Part shown: piece by piece, positions 1 through 10,400 of the stretch
Position numbering within the stretch: position 1 is the stretch's first letter
Layout: the number at the start of each line of letters is the position of its first letter
Translations under genes and position numbers: made by a program
The notes under the pieces: generated by a model
Databases searched by the model: none
What the model was told of the DNA's origin: nothing
What the model saw: only the letters and a program-made list of their open reading frames with translations
From: Rhizaria sp. SCN 62-66
Lineage: Eukaryota; Rhizaria, unplaced
Reading direction: 5' to 3'
Length of the DNA: 64,000 bases
Assembly (NCBI GenBank): GCA_001724265.1
Contig: MEDY01000133.1
Coordinates: forward strand, 1-64,000

Positions 1-95
1 AGGCTGGCCGTGTCGGTCTCCGCCACCGCATCACCAAGGAGGACGCCATGAAGTGGTTCCTCGCCAAGTTCCAGGACTCCCAGATCAAGGATTAA
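1..95 (+). CDS. 3' end of an unidentified gene
   Basis: The window opens inside a reading frame (codons from base 3) that ends with TAA at 93-95. The visible peptide runs AGRVGLRHRITKEDAMKWFL and then AKFQDSQIKD. It is basic and probably helical, with GC-rich codons like the other exons here. I do not recognise the family from 30 residues. It could be the last exon of a longer gene to the left. The frame and stop are clear; the function is unknown. Confidence 0.6.
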   Translation, partial: AGRVGLRHRITKEDAMKWFLAKFQDSQIKD

Positions 96-808
96 GCGCG
101 ATAGCGACGCAGTCGAAACCGACGACGTGATTTTAGACTCGTGTGCTGTCTCGATCGATGTTGTGACCCTTGCGTTGACGACTGCCTGCTGCTTGTTGTT
201 GCTCGTGTTGGGGATGTATATCGGCGTTGATGGGTCTAATTTTGCAATATTGGGTGAGAAACAATACAAAGATAACCAAATTCAACAGTTTTGTTTCGTG
301 GCCTGCTTTTTGCTCCGTGATTTCTATGTTTTCTTCATCTCGCTCTTGCTTGCAAGGCGTCGCCTCAGCGGCTCAAGGAGGCCAGCCTAATTCAACTCAA
401 TTATGTGGACTTAATTCACTGTCAACGCTATCGCCGTTCTTTATCCTGTGGCATTATTTCCTCAACGCAATTGTTTCAATTTGAATCCCGTCATACTTGC
501 GCATATGCGTATCTGGCACGGGTGAATCCTGACGGCTGTGATTTAGTCTCGCGCCAGCCGCGTGTCATCCTTTGCACCATCCCCAGACAACTATGCTTTC
601 GCTCAAGCTTCAACATATCCTACATCACATGTACGCATCAATCATATATCTCTGCCTCTTTTGCCACATCTCTACAGTAATTTATCTTCCTTCTTGAAGC
701 ACCAAGTTTCAAGTTTCGCCCGTCTGCCCACTCCTTTTCGTCGGCACCTAAACCCTTCGCACCCACACTCGCTTTGCAGAGTCGCTGCGACTCTCTTCCT
801 TCACCTGC
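96..808. other. Intergenic spacer, 713 bp
   Basis: This AT-richer, pyrimidine-rich stretch lies between the stop of the left-hand gene and the next ATG. Short open frames in it have no recognisable content. It presumably holds the 3' UTR of the left gene and the promoter and 5' UTR of the 809 gene. I see no RNA gene or repeat. Confidence 0.5.
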
Positions 809-2317
809 ATGTCTGCTCCTGCCCCGGGCAAACTTTCCGCTTCCCGCATGGCCTTTGCGGCGACGATCAATCCCATGATGCTCGGCGGCCCCCCTCGCCG
901 CCCCACTGCCACAGCCACCGCCGCCCCTGACAACTCCAACGCGAGCAGCAACAACAACAGCAACAACAGCAACAACAACGACAGCGCAGGCGCCGCGCAG
1001 CCCAACGCGAACCCTTTTGCGGCGTCTTTCACGAGCGGCGTGGGTGGCAGTACTGGCGAGATGAATCACCACACACGTGCGAAGATGGGGACAAAGCGTC
1101 GCCCGTCCACTCTCCCCCGTTTCGACGCGATTGCCGCCTCCAACATTGTCACCAACAACGCCAAGAACAGCAACAACAACAACAGCAACAGCAACAACAG
1201 CGGCGGTAACGACAGCTTCAGCGTGAGTTACTCTAGTGGGAGCATGGGTACGCCGGCCAACAGCAGGGTCAGCAGCAACACTGCGAGCGTCACGGGTAAC
1301 TCGAGTGCCACAAGCACTAGCAATAGCAGCACCACGACGCCCGTGGCACCGGTCGCCGCGGCCACGGTCCCCGCCGCGGCCGCGGTCCCCGCCGCGGCCT
1401 CAGCCACTGCCGCTGCCGCCGCCACGGTCACTGCCGCCGCCCCTGCCACGGTCATTGCCGCCTCTGGTGATGCTGATGTTCCGCATGTGGGTGCGAAGGA
1501 CACGAAGACGAGTGTGAGTCTGGAGGCTTCTGATGCGCCAGTGCATTCTGTCACTATCATTGCCTCCCCGTCCAAGAGCAGCAACAAAGACAACAAAGAC
1601 CACACTAAGAAGGGCTCTGTCATTACGAGTTCTGGCGCGGGGGGTGCCGCGAGTACTGGCGATGTGTCTGTGTTTGTGAGCTCGTCCGATCTCGGCCTGA
1701 ATCTCAACAGCACCGTCAATAGCCCCACGAACGACGACGGCGACAACCACAACAACACTCGCAACAACAGCGGTAAGACTAAGAGCGGTGCCGCAGTGGC
1801 TGCTGCCACTGCGACAACCACGAACAACAACAAGCGTTACTCCGCTCTTGACGATGACTACGCTCCCGCTGCCGCCGCCGCCGCCGCTGCTGCTACCACA
1901 AACAAGGCTGCTGCTGCGAGTAAGACTAAAACAGCTACTAATGCAACAACTGCGTCTGGTTCTGCAGAGGCGGGGACGAGCTACGGGAGTGATATGGACG
2001 TGGTTGCGGCATTGGCGGTGCGTACGCCGGCTGAGTCCGAGGACGAGCCTTCATTCTCGCCCTCATACGCGAACAACAACAGCAGCAACAACAAGCACAA
2101 CGGCAAGGGCAGGGATGCGCACAGTGTCGATGTTGTTGTTTCGTCACCGTCAAGCATGAGTGCGTCGGTGAGTGGGTATCAGAGTAGAGCCAGCTCGCAG
2201 CCGCTGCCGCCGCCGAAGCAGTCGCGCAGTGATGATCACGATGGCGCCAGCTCTGGGGGGGACAAGCAGGAGCAACAGGGCGGGGGATTCTGGTCGTGCT
2301 TTTCGTGCTTCTGCTAA
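809..2317 (+). CDS. Low-complexity Ala/Ser/Asn/Thr-rich protein with cysteine-rich C-terminus
   Basis: This single-exon frame encodes 502 residues and ends with TAA. The start at 809 opens MSAPAPGKLSASRM; the next Met is 13 residues on, so the exact start is not certain. Almost the whole protein is low complexity: Asn/Ser runs near residues 45-60 and 112-135, Ala/Val/Pro runs near 170-215, and Asn/Ala runs near 320-370. No folded domain or membrane segment is visible. The last eight residues, WSCFSCFC, have three cysteines next to aromatic residues, after an acidic/Gln/Gly stretch. That pattern resembles S-acylated C-termini, so peripheral membrane attachment is a reasonable guess. A poly(A) signal follows about 110 bp downstream. 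No function can be assigned. GC-rich third positions create long antisense frames here, which I treat as shadows. Confidence 0.7.
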   Translation: MSAPAPGKLSASRMAFAATINPMMLGGPPRRPTATATAAPDNSNASSNNNSNNSNNNDSAGAAQPNANPFAASFTSGVGGSTGEMNHHTRAKMGTKRRPSTLPRFDAIAASNIVTNNAKNSNNNNSNSNNSGGNDSFSVSYSSGSMGTPANSRVSSNTASVTGNSSATSTSNSSTTTPVAPVAAATVPAAAAVPAAASATAAAAATVTAAAPATVIAASGDADVPHVGAKDTKTSVSLEASDAPVHSVTIIASPSKSSNKDNKDHTKKGSVITSSGAGGAASTGDVSVFVSSSDLGLNLNSTVNSPTNDDGDNHNNTRNNSGKTKSGAAVAAATATTTNNNKRYSALDDDYAPAAAAAAAAATTNKAAAASKTKTATNATTASGSAEAGTSYGSDMDVVAALAVRTPAESEDEPSFSPSYANNNSSNNKHNGKGRDAHSVDVVVSSPSSMSASVSGYQSRASSQPLPPPKQSRSDDHDGASSGGDKQEQQGGGFWSCFSCFC

Positions 2318-2751
2318 ACGCGGCGATCTCGCGCGCTCATGGGTCAGTAGTAAAATATCAATACCTGAATAGTGTGTGTAATGTAAAGTGAAACTCCTGT
2401 ATAGCTTTGATTTTGTGTTTCATTTCGAATAAAGTTCTGGCTTGCCGTACATATAGAGTATCTCAATCCCACCACAAATCGCTTTTTCAAATGGCAGAGT
2501 CTTGCTGACAATCCAAGATGCACGTGTCAGCATCCATCGTCTTTGAGGTTGAACACGGCCGTCGAATGATCAGAATGCAACGAAACACAATATATATTCT
2601 TTTATTGAACACTTTCTCAAAGCAATCTCCTACTTCTCTGCCATTGCGCTCCACTGTTAGGCTTTTTGTACTAGACTCGTGAAGACTCTTTTCTTCGCGT
2701 CTGACCGCCCGACGTTTCGCGTTCTGCCCTCGTCTTCGCGCACCGAGCACA
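2318..2751. other. Intergenic spacer with 3' UTR of the 809 gene and promoter of the NDK gene
   Basis: The first part is AT-rich and contains an AATAAA signal at 2428-2433. The part next to the NDK start is pyrimidine-rich. No gene is seen. Confidence 0.5.
2428..2433 (+). terminator. Putative polyadenylation signal AATAAA
   Basis: A canonical hexamer lies 111 bp after the TAA stop of the 809 gene, in AT-rich sequence. Placement and strand fit 3'-end formation of that gene. It is inferred from motif and position only. Confidence 0.5.
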
Positions 2752-4632
2752 ATGCCCGCCGTGTTCTCCCGCTCCCGCGCCCTTGTTGGCGTCCCCGCGA
2801 AGCTTCTGCTTGCGCTTCTCGCGTCTCTTCTGCTCGCTTCGTCCTTCGCCCTCCCTACCACCACAGCGACTGAAGTCGAGCTAGATCCCTCAGCAACCGC
2901 GCTTAACGGCGACGCAGACGCCGACTCTATCGCTGCTGCCGACATCCCCGCGTTTGCGTCGCGTCCCCCGATGCTCCACGTCGACCACAGCGGCACCGCC
3001 CACATCCGCGCTGCTCTCGACGGCGAAGAAAGCGCAGTCGCGACCGTGAAGCCGGCCGCTTGCAGTGCGCCGGATAGCCTTTTCCCCGAAGTCATCAAGT
3101 TGACCCCGTCGTCGTCGCTGACCACGACCACACCCCCCGGCGTTGTTAGCAACTGCATCCCCGAGTCCGCCCGGAAAGCACACGCGGCGGCGGCGGCAGC
3201 GGCGGCGGCGGCGGCGGCAGGTAGCAGCAGCGACGCCGTTGCCACGACCATCGCACCCGAAGACGTGCCTCCTGTTGTCCCTACCGTCCCCGCCGCGGGC
3301 GACACGGACAAATCGAGCGCTATTCCCCCAAAGCCTGATACGGGCAAGCCTTCCGGAACCTGTGACTGCGCCTCGAAGGGCCGCGGGACATGTGACGGAA
3401 CATGTGGAGGTGCACGCGGTGCCGAGTACCGTAAAATGTACGAGTCACGCGTGCACAAGCTCTGTGGGTATCGGCGCGGTACGCGCGGTGCTCACGGTCA
3501 CCCTCACAAGACACCCAGTACTGGGGGTAAGAACGGCGCGGCTGTCGTACCTGTTGATAAGGCTGCTGCCGCGGCCGCTGTGAGTCATGCCGGTGCCAAT
3601 GCGGGTGCGAGGAAGGCTATTTGCGACGGTAGTGCGAGTGCCGACGCCCGTTGCGGGACTATGGACCCTTCTTCGGGCACGGCTGTGACGCCGCCGCCGC
3701 TGCCACCGACCTCTGGCGCCGGCGCGGTCCTGCACCCCGTTGTTGTGGATGCGACGACGGGCGCGGTCGCCACAAGCGGCGGGCTTGTTCCTCTCCCATT
3801 GCGCCCCCCGCGAGGCTCTGGGCCTGGCAACAACCTGCTTGGCAACGGCGACGATGATGAAGATGATGATAACGGGTTTGATGTTGACGGGACGTTCCCG
3901 GAGTGCTCTGTATTGATTTTGAAGCCGGATGCTCTGAGGAGGAAGCTTGTCGGGGAGATCATGGGCCGGGCGGAACGTTTGCCATTGACTTTGCTCGACT
4001 CACGAGTCATCACGCCAACTGCGGGACAGGTACGCTTGCACTCAGCTACAGAATCGCATTTAAATGAATCTAGACATCCACAGATAATAGCTCGGAGTTA
4101 TATTGCTCATTTCATATCTTTACATTATCATGTTACGTTTTTATTTCAAAAGTTTTCATATTTCCGCTCAATTTTACTTTTAAGTGTTTTTATTGAACTC
4201 AATGGAATGCCTTCTCGAGATATCACCACATGATCATGATGTGTCAAGCTATAATCTACAAGATGCAGGCAATAACGCAAACCTTATATGATCCTTCACC
4301 CTTTCTTCATCTCGAATTCATTTTGTACTTTCTTTGTAACTCTTTGTGGTTTTATCACATCACAGGTGACTCGCCACTACGCACACTTGGCCCACACTCC
4401 TTTCTTTGACGAGCTCCTCCGCTACATGACCTCGGGCCCCGTCATGGTTACCGCCTGGGCAGGCCGTGGCGCGATTTCCTCTCTGCGCCGCATTGTCGGT
4501 GCAACTGACCCGGCACGCGCGACCGCGGGTACCGTGCGCGGTGATTTAGGGGCGACTGTGGAGGAGAATGTTGCACATGCGAGTGAAAACACTGCGGAGG
4601 CTGAGCGTGAGGCTGGGATCTGGTTTCCGTGA
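2752..4632 (+). CDS. Nucleoside diphosphate kinase with signal peptide and Cys-rich/Ala-rich N-terminal extension
   Basis: There are two exons, 2752-4029 and 4366-4632, with a phase-0 intron that starts GTACGC and ends ATCACAG; the product is 514 residues. Residues 1-35 form a signal peptide (basic start, then LLLALLASLLLASSFAL). A low-complexity region follows, with an Ala run and a Cys-rich block near residues 203-240 (CDC, CDGTC). An acidic run precedes the kinase domain. The NDK fold runs from about residue 382 to the end: VLILKPDALRRKLVGEIM, then across the intron HYAHL, PFF, YMTSGPV, GATDPARA, GTVRGDL and the active-site block NVAHASE. The phosphate-accepting His, the ATP-site Lys, the GTxRGD Arg and the Asn before the active-site His are all present, so activity is expected. 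The family transfers gamma-phosphate between nucleoside tri- and diphosphates and is usually about 150 residues and cytosolic. A secretory signal and a 380-residue extension are unusual. The stop is TGA. Confidence 0.85.
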
Positions 4633-4767
4633 ATACGTTGACTTCTCATTATGTTGGTACTATATGAGTGCTTTGTGATGATGTTGTGCGTGCGTGCGTG
4701 AGAGAGAGAGAGAGAGAGAGAGAGAGGCCCGGAAGGGGAGTAAGAGGCTGGGATATGGTTTCCGTGA
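4609..4767. repeat. Direct repeat of the NDK C-terminal coding end, flanking a GA microsatellite
   Basis: The last 24 coding bases of the NDK gene (4609-4632, stop included) recur in its 3' flank at 4744-4767 with one mismatch (c to a). Between the copies is a pure GA tract at about 4700-4727. This looks like a local tandem duplication of the gene end, possibly linked to the microsatellite. It has no evident coding role. Confidence 0.8.
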
Positions 4768-5493
4768 CTATTCACGATGTGAAACTAGTCTAGTTTGTTG
4801 AAATTGTCGACTGATCTCACACACCGTGATGTTCCAACGTGCACTTGGATGACGTTTGATATCGATCAATGAGTGATATCATGAAGTTAGAAATTAATTG
4901 CCAACCAAGGTTGGTGTTCGAGGTCAACTGGATCTTGTTGTCATGACATGCTGATCTGTGCACGTATTGCTATCATAGTCGTGCCAGCAAGATAGATGAT
5001 TGTGTGGACATATGAGTAACGCGCGCGAGAGTCTTAGTTACTGGAGTTGTTTTGCGGTCGTACGTCTGCTTTGAGCGACATGGTGTGTATTGATATGATG
5101 CATACTTCATTATACGTTCCAACACACTGCAAATTTGTCTGCTGCTGCTATGCGTACACACTAGATCAAACAGACTGTAAATAGCGGTAACTAGTAACTC
5201 GCACAGTCGCGACATGATCATAACAAACAACAGAGAATATAGATTACGTTTTGACATTAACAACCATACAACAGCAAAAAATGAAAATTAAACATAACAA
5301 CACTGGTCTACTTATGCAATGCGACTCAGATAAGATCAAGTTGCTACAGGGTACAAATGGAGCGCCTGCTTCACAATTGAACTTAACGCGAGTCCTGTAG
5401 CACTGGACTTCAATCAACATAAGCTTAACATATTATTATCACAATCAAGAAAAATGGGTGGAACCAAACATATCTTCAGGAGTGGCGTTGCTG
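4768..5493. other. Intergenic spacer between convergent genes
   Basis: This AT-rich spacer separates the + strand NDK gene from the 3' end of the - strand kinase gene, so it holds two 3' UTRs. Only short frames without recognisable content are present. Confidence 0.5.
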
Positions 5494-8400
5494 TCACTGC
5501 CGCAGTCGAGCCAACGCCTCACGCGCTCGTGGATACTGACTTGCAGCCCTCTCATACATGATAATTGCCTTTTCCCGATTTCGCTCAACGCCATCAGCAG
5601 TGGCATAGCACAATCCAGCAAGATACTGCGCTCGCAGCAAGTCATGGTTGTTTTCTGCGACTTCAATAATCATTGCAGCACCTTTTCTCTTGTTCACCTC
5701 AACACCGATTCCGCGCATATAGCAGAGTGCAAGCGCAAGCTTGCCTTCCGGCACACCCATTTTTGCGGCCCTGTTGGCAAGCCCCCAGATCTCGATAAAC
5801 TGCAGCCTTTCGCTTATTAACACCGGATATGGCTTATTCTTACTTGCGTCTTCGAGCAACACCATCGCACGCAACGCACGCCTTGCTGCAGCGTGTCCAG
5901 AGCCGCCGTCACTGGCAGCTTTCCACCACCACACTGCTTCGTGAAGGCGGTCATTGTTTTGCAATTGTAACGGAGAGCTCCGCTCCTTTGCGGCGTTTTG
6001 CTCAAGCATCTCGGCGTACAGATACTGTGCGCGTACAATGCCGCACTCCGCTGCAATACTCAGATGTGAGATCGACTTATCATGTTCACCGACATACGCA
6101 TGCGCAGGTCCGTATGGCACTTCGCACGTGGCTGCGCGTACTTTGTGCTTGTGCGCAGCGGCTAAGTCAGGGGCAAGACCAAAACGTCCTCCTTGCAGCG
6201 CATTGCCAAGCTCAAAACATGCCATTGGATCTCCAGCCTCTGCACCGGCCTGCAAACGCGCGACAAGATTGTCCAGGAGAGGGTCCGCGTTTTGGATGTC
6301 GCCAAAGTCGTAGCGCAAAACAGCAAGTGCGGCAAGAGCACCATCAGCTTGAATAGAACCCTCTTTACGGACTGAAATGAGCATGATTTCAGCATTTTCG
6401 AGATCAAGATTAGCGTCTTTAAGCATTCGCTCAGCTTTCTCCGAGTCAACCTTATCAACAGTCATGAACCCATCCTTCTTGAAGTCAATGTTTCGCGAGA
6501 TGAGCCAGAGAGCACAGTTGTACGCCCCCATAGCGTCCCTGTTTGAAAGGTTCATCATGAGCCGATAAGCCTCACGAGGGTTATAAACGCCCCATTCGGG
6601 GCTGCAGTAGATCATCGCAAGCTTGCGCTGGGCTTCAAGATTGCCAAGCTCTGCAGCCTTGCAAATGTCGCAAAAAATCTCATCTTTGCGATCGCAGTTC
6701 CTGATGTTGCTGATTCGATTGATGAGATTGTATGCTTTGTTGAACAGCATTTGTGCATCATCGCAAGGAGGCAATTGCAGCGGCAGCGCAGCATTAGAAA
6801 CAGCATTTTTACCCTGTACCGCGTTTGAAACGAGATGATTCTGATAGGAACCGCGAACTCCAATAATGCTATTCGACAAATGTTGAGCGGCATGCTGCGG
6901 AAGATGAGAGATACTAACACCACGGATCCGCTCTTCTCGCTGCTCTTGGATTGATTCCCGCTGATGCAGATCCGGGACTGGCAGGGAGTCTTGTTCTGAT
7001 AGTCCCGGCGGCGGCGGCACTGATGATAGCTTAGAATCGAGCACAGGCCTTGGCTCCAACGGTTCGTGTGGGAGCTTTAATGGCCGTGGGGGTCGCTGCG
7101 GTCTCGCGTCAACATCTGAATGCACTGGCGCAGGCGGCAAGACAGAGGGCCGGTGAGTCTTGGGAGGTGCGGGTAGGGCGCTCTCTGAGTCACACGAATG
7201 CAACGCAGAGCCCGAGTCCTCCGGCCACGGTGACAGACCACCCAAAGGGACTTGCGACGGCGGTGACTGCCAGTACATCTGCATCGCATTTGATAGCGGC
7301 TGCGTTGTTGATGATGGCGACGCAGATGATGCTGTTGTTGATGATGAGAGCGACAGTGATAATGTGAGCGGTTCCAACGCGTTTCTCGCACGTTCTGGTT
7401 GTGATTGGAGATATTCGTCATCGCCATCTTGATACAAGTCCCCCTGGGCTGCTTTGGAGGCTTCAGCCAGAGGATCGTTGTTCCACCCCCTTCCTAAACT
7501 ATAGCGAGAGTTGCGCGGGGTGGAGCCCAAAATGACGCTGCCTGAGAGGCTCGTCCTCCCAGTAGCAAGATTTGCGACATCAGCTGGAGGATTTGGCAAT
7601 GGGAGAAGAGGAGGGTTGTTCAAGCTTGGCCTTGTCGACCCAGGTGTAACAGGCCTGCTGTGTGCATCAAGCGGCGGCGGCTTCATTTGCCCCGGTTGTT
7701 GCCCGCTCTGCTGGTGTGGCTGTGGTGACGGCGTTCTCAGTACGGCGGGTCCGGTTCCGATGCCAGGCAAAGGAAACCCGCCCCATGGGAGCGTCAGCAA
7801 ACCGCGCTCAGGCCCCTGTGTCTGCCCTTGCGCGAGCGCGTTTGGTGTTTGAGCTCCAGCACCGGGAGCCGCCTGCGGTGGCGGCTGCGGCGTTAACGGG
7901 CGTAACCCATGTTGGGATTGTGACTCTGCGGGTAAAGGTCGCAACGGCGGAGGGTGAGGCTGGCATGGCAACGCAGCCTCTTGACCCAGACTTATAGCAA
8001 ACCTGCGAGACTATGCTGCGGAATGCCGTTTTTTCAGCTAACTAACTAGTTGTTGTTTTTGCTGTTGTTGTTTCAGTTGCTAATATTGCGCTGCCAACTG
8101 CTGTTGATTAGCAATGGATGGTGGCGTTACAAGCGAATGACACCTAACAGTGTTGTTCTGTAAAGCTTCGTTCCTTGCAGAGCTCCCGTCACCGTCTGTC
8201 ACCGCCCGCGGCCGCGTTGAAGCATTGTCGCCTGCTCCATTTAACAGCGGTGTCATCTGCCCAAGCGCGCTGAATTCTTCGTCTCCCGTCTGAGAATGCG
8301 TCTGGTCTGAAACTGTGGCACCCGTGGCTCGGTCTCCTACTTGCGGTTGCGGCGGCGGCGGTGGAATTGACATCGTCTTTGTGTAACCAGGCGTCAAGCC

Positions 8401-10400
8401 ATGGTTTTCAGCCTCACCATGAACAGCAGCAGAAGAAAAAGCAGCAAGATTAGCCGTTGTCAAAGTCTTGTTCATAAGCGTCAACACGTCATTGCTATTG
8501 CTTGCCAGCTTTGTCAGCCGTGTCACCACTTGGTCCACTGTAGGCCTTTTGGCGGGATCGGTTTGCCAACATTCTGCAATCAGTGTCGACAACTCTTGAC
8601 TGGGCGCGGTGTCAGGGTGAAATCTGTTCTTCTCGTCGTAGCTTGCAACATTTAGAGTTGGCCGAATGCCATCTTTGACGACTGTCAGCACAGCAGAGTC
8701 GGGAAGCCCGTCGAACGGACGACAGCCATACGCAATCTCATACAGAGTCATACCAAGTGCGTAGATGTCAGTACTTGTACTGTGCTGTGAAATGGTGAAG
8801 AGTTCCGGTGCCATCCAACTTATCGTGCCCCTTTGAGACAGGGCGGGTGCTATAGCATTAGTACACACGACCGTGACAACGACAGCAACAAGAAAAAAAC
8901 ATCGGGTGTACGGAGGACATTGTGAGATTAGATATCGTGTTGCGAAAGCGTGTTTCAGCAAAATGGTATGTTTCGTTATAAATCAGTGCGCACACTTTGC
9001 ATTTACTAGTCTGGTTTAGCGGGAGACGTACATGTATCACGCGAGAGAGATTGTAACGTGGACTGCAACTTTGCGTTCCCGAAGTCGGTAACTTTCACAA
9101 CAGGCTCCGTTCCTTTGCCAGATACTGCCCAAAGAAAGTTCAACGGCTTAATGTCGCGATGAATAACGCCGTTCTTGTGCAAGACTTGCACTGCAAGTGC
9201 CACTTGCTTTGCAAGCCACACACGGCCCGCTGCTGTGAGCATCTTGTAGTCGGTGCTAGCAAGTAGAGCTGTCAACGCGCCACCATCCATAAACTCAATC
9301 ACGATGGCTAAGTTGCCGTGGTTAACACTGTTAAGGATACTGTTGGCGTCTTCATAGCCGTTGTTACTTGCGTCGATCTGAGCGCCAGCACTATACGCTC
9401 CGCTCCTGACACTACTGTTCTTGATTTCTACGAGACCGTAACAGTGCGTGATAAAGGATGATGACTGCAATCGGTAGTGCACACAGAGCTCGTTCAGGAC
9501 TTCTGCATCCTTGCATAGAATGTCAGCTTTCGCTTTCAACACCTTTAGTGCAACAGCGGTGGTCTCTTGATTGTACTTCGCGTTGGGGTTTGCCATGTGT
9601 TGAGTCTTGTTCGCAGTGTAGAGTGCACGGTAAACGTACGAATAACCACCCTCCGCAAATGGACGCGCAATAACTTTAAAATCAGTGTACGGTATCTTGG
9701 GAATAGTTTGTGACTTCCATTCAATGACTGAGATCCGCCGAGGAGGGGGGTTGACAAGGGCACTTGGACCTGCCTTGTTACAAGCCGCTTCAGGGATACC
9801 CCCAGAACTGCCAGCGGCGCCGCCGTGAGCAGCTCCAGCAAGGTTGAGTTGGCGAGCGTGCACGTCAGCGGGACGAAGGCTTGAACTAACGATTCCAGGC
9901 TATGCAGGGATTGACGCCTTGCGACTAGAGTTGGAGACAAGAATGTCGAACATGAGGTTGGACCGCACTTCCCCGAGCCTGAACCTCAGGTACTGATACT
10001 CATCGTTGATGCCGTTAGCAAACAGAACGCGTGAAAGACGAAAACGGCGATTAATCTTGTTGATGAAATTCTCGCAATCACCAAGAACAAGAACAAAGTC
10101 TTTGAGTGACTTGTAGCAACCATGACAGAGATCTTGGGGCATGCCCTCGACTACTTCTAAGAAAAGGAAACACATAGAAAAAGAGAGTCGAAGTACAACT
10201 GAAGGTTAGAAAGCATGTCATTTTTGCAATATACAGTTCATATGGTTTGAAAGCTCCGAGATATGTGTTTTGTCGCACGCACCAATCAAGACACTGACGT
10301 CCTTCGCCAGTGACCGAGCCTGCTTTGCGTTGTCTTTGTCTCGCTCAAGCAAGGAATATACATCCTTCGCAGCGCCAAGCACGGTGGCAAACGGATCCAT
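5494..10400 (-). CDS. MLKL-like helical domain / TKL-type protein kinase / Sel1-repeat protein, gene 1 (four in-frame TAG)
   Basis: Exons on the - strand are 10400-10283, 10156-9032 and 8849-5494, with introns starting GTGCGT and GTACGT. The last intron carries TACTAAT just before its acceptor. The product is 1532 residues if TAG is sense; the stop is TGA. Residues 1-120 are helical and resemble the N-terminal bundle of MLKL/HeLo-type proteins. The kinase domain starts near residue 198: glycine loop GGYSYVYR, AVALKVLK lysine, VIHRDIKPLN, TDFGNAK and WMAPELF, all intact. A long Pro/Gln/Ser linker leads to Sel1-type repeats from about residue 1110 to the end (AAELGNLEAQRKLAMIY, GVEVNKRKGAAMI, GVERNREKAIIMYERAA). 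TAG lies in frame at 9902-9900, 8082-8080, 8040-8038 and 8013-8011, with no TAA or TGA. A paralogue lies at 31485-35545. An intracellular signalling scaffold-kinase is inferred. The start ATG gives MDPFATVL and matches the paralogue's beginning. Confidence 0.85.

Noticed and set aside
1228-1833. Long antisense frames opposite GC-rich exons, also at 22365-23693 and 25222-26574
   Set aside because: They mirror trinucleotide-rich coding sequence on the other strand, give poly-Leu/Ala/Arg products and contain no domain. GC-rich third positions make them expected.
7972-8082. A short intron removing the three TAG codons in gene 1
   Set aside because: The stretch keeps the frame across all three TAGs and encodes a Q/K-rich linker; no GT...AG pair with the lineage's usual GTACGT donor brackets it. 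Still worth a cDNA check.
5494-10400. Reading kinase gene 1 as a pseudogene because of four in-frame stops
   Set aside because: All four are TAG, both flanking domains keep their catalytic motifs, splice phases are intact, and unrelated genes in the window show the same TAG-only pattern.
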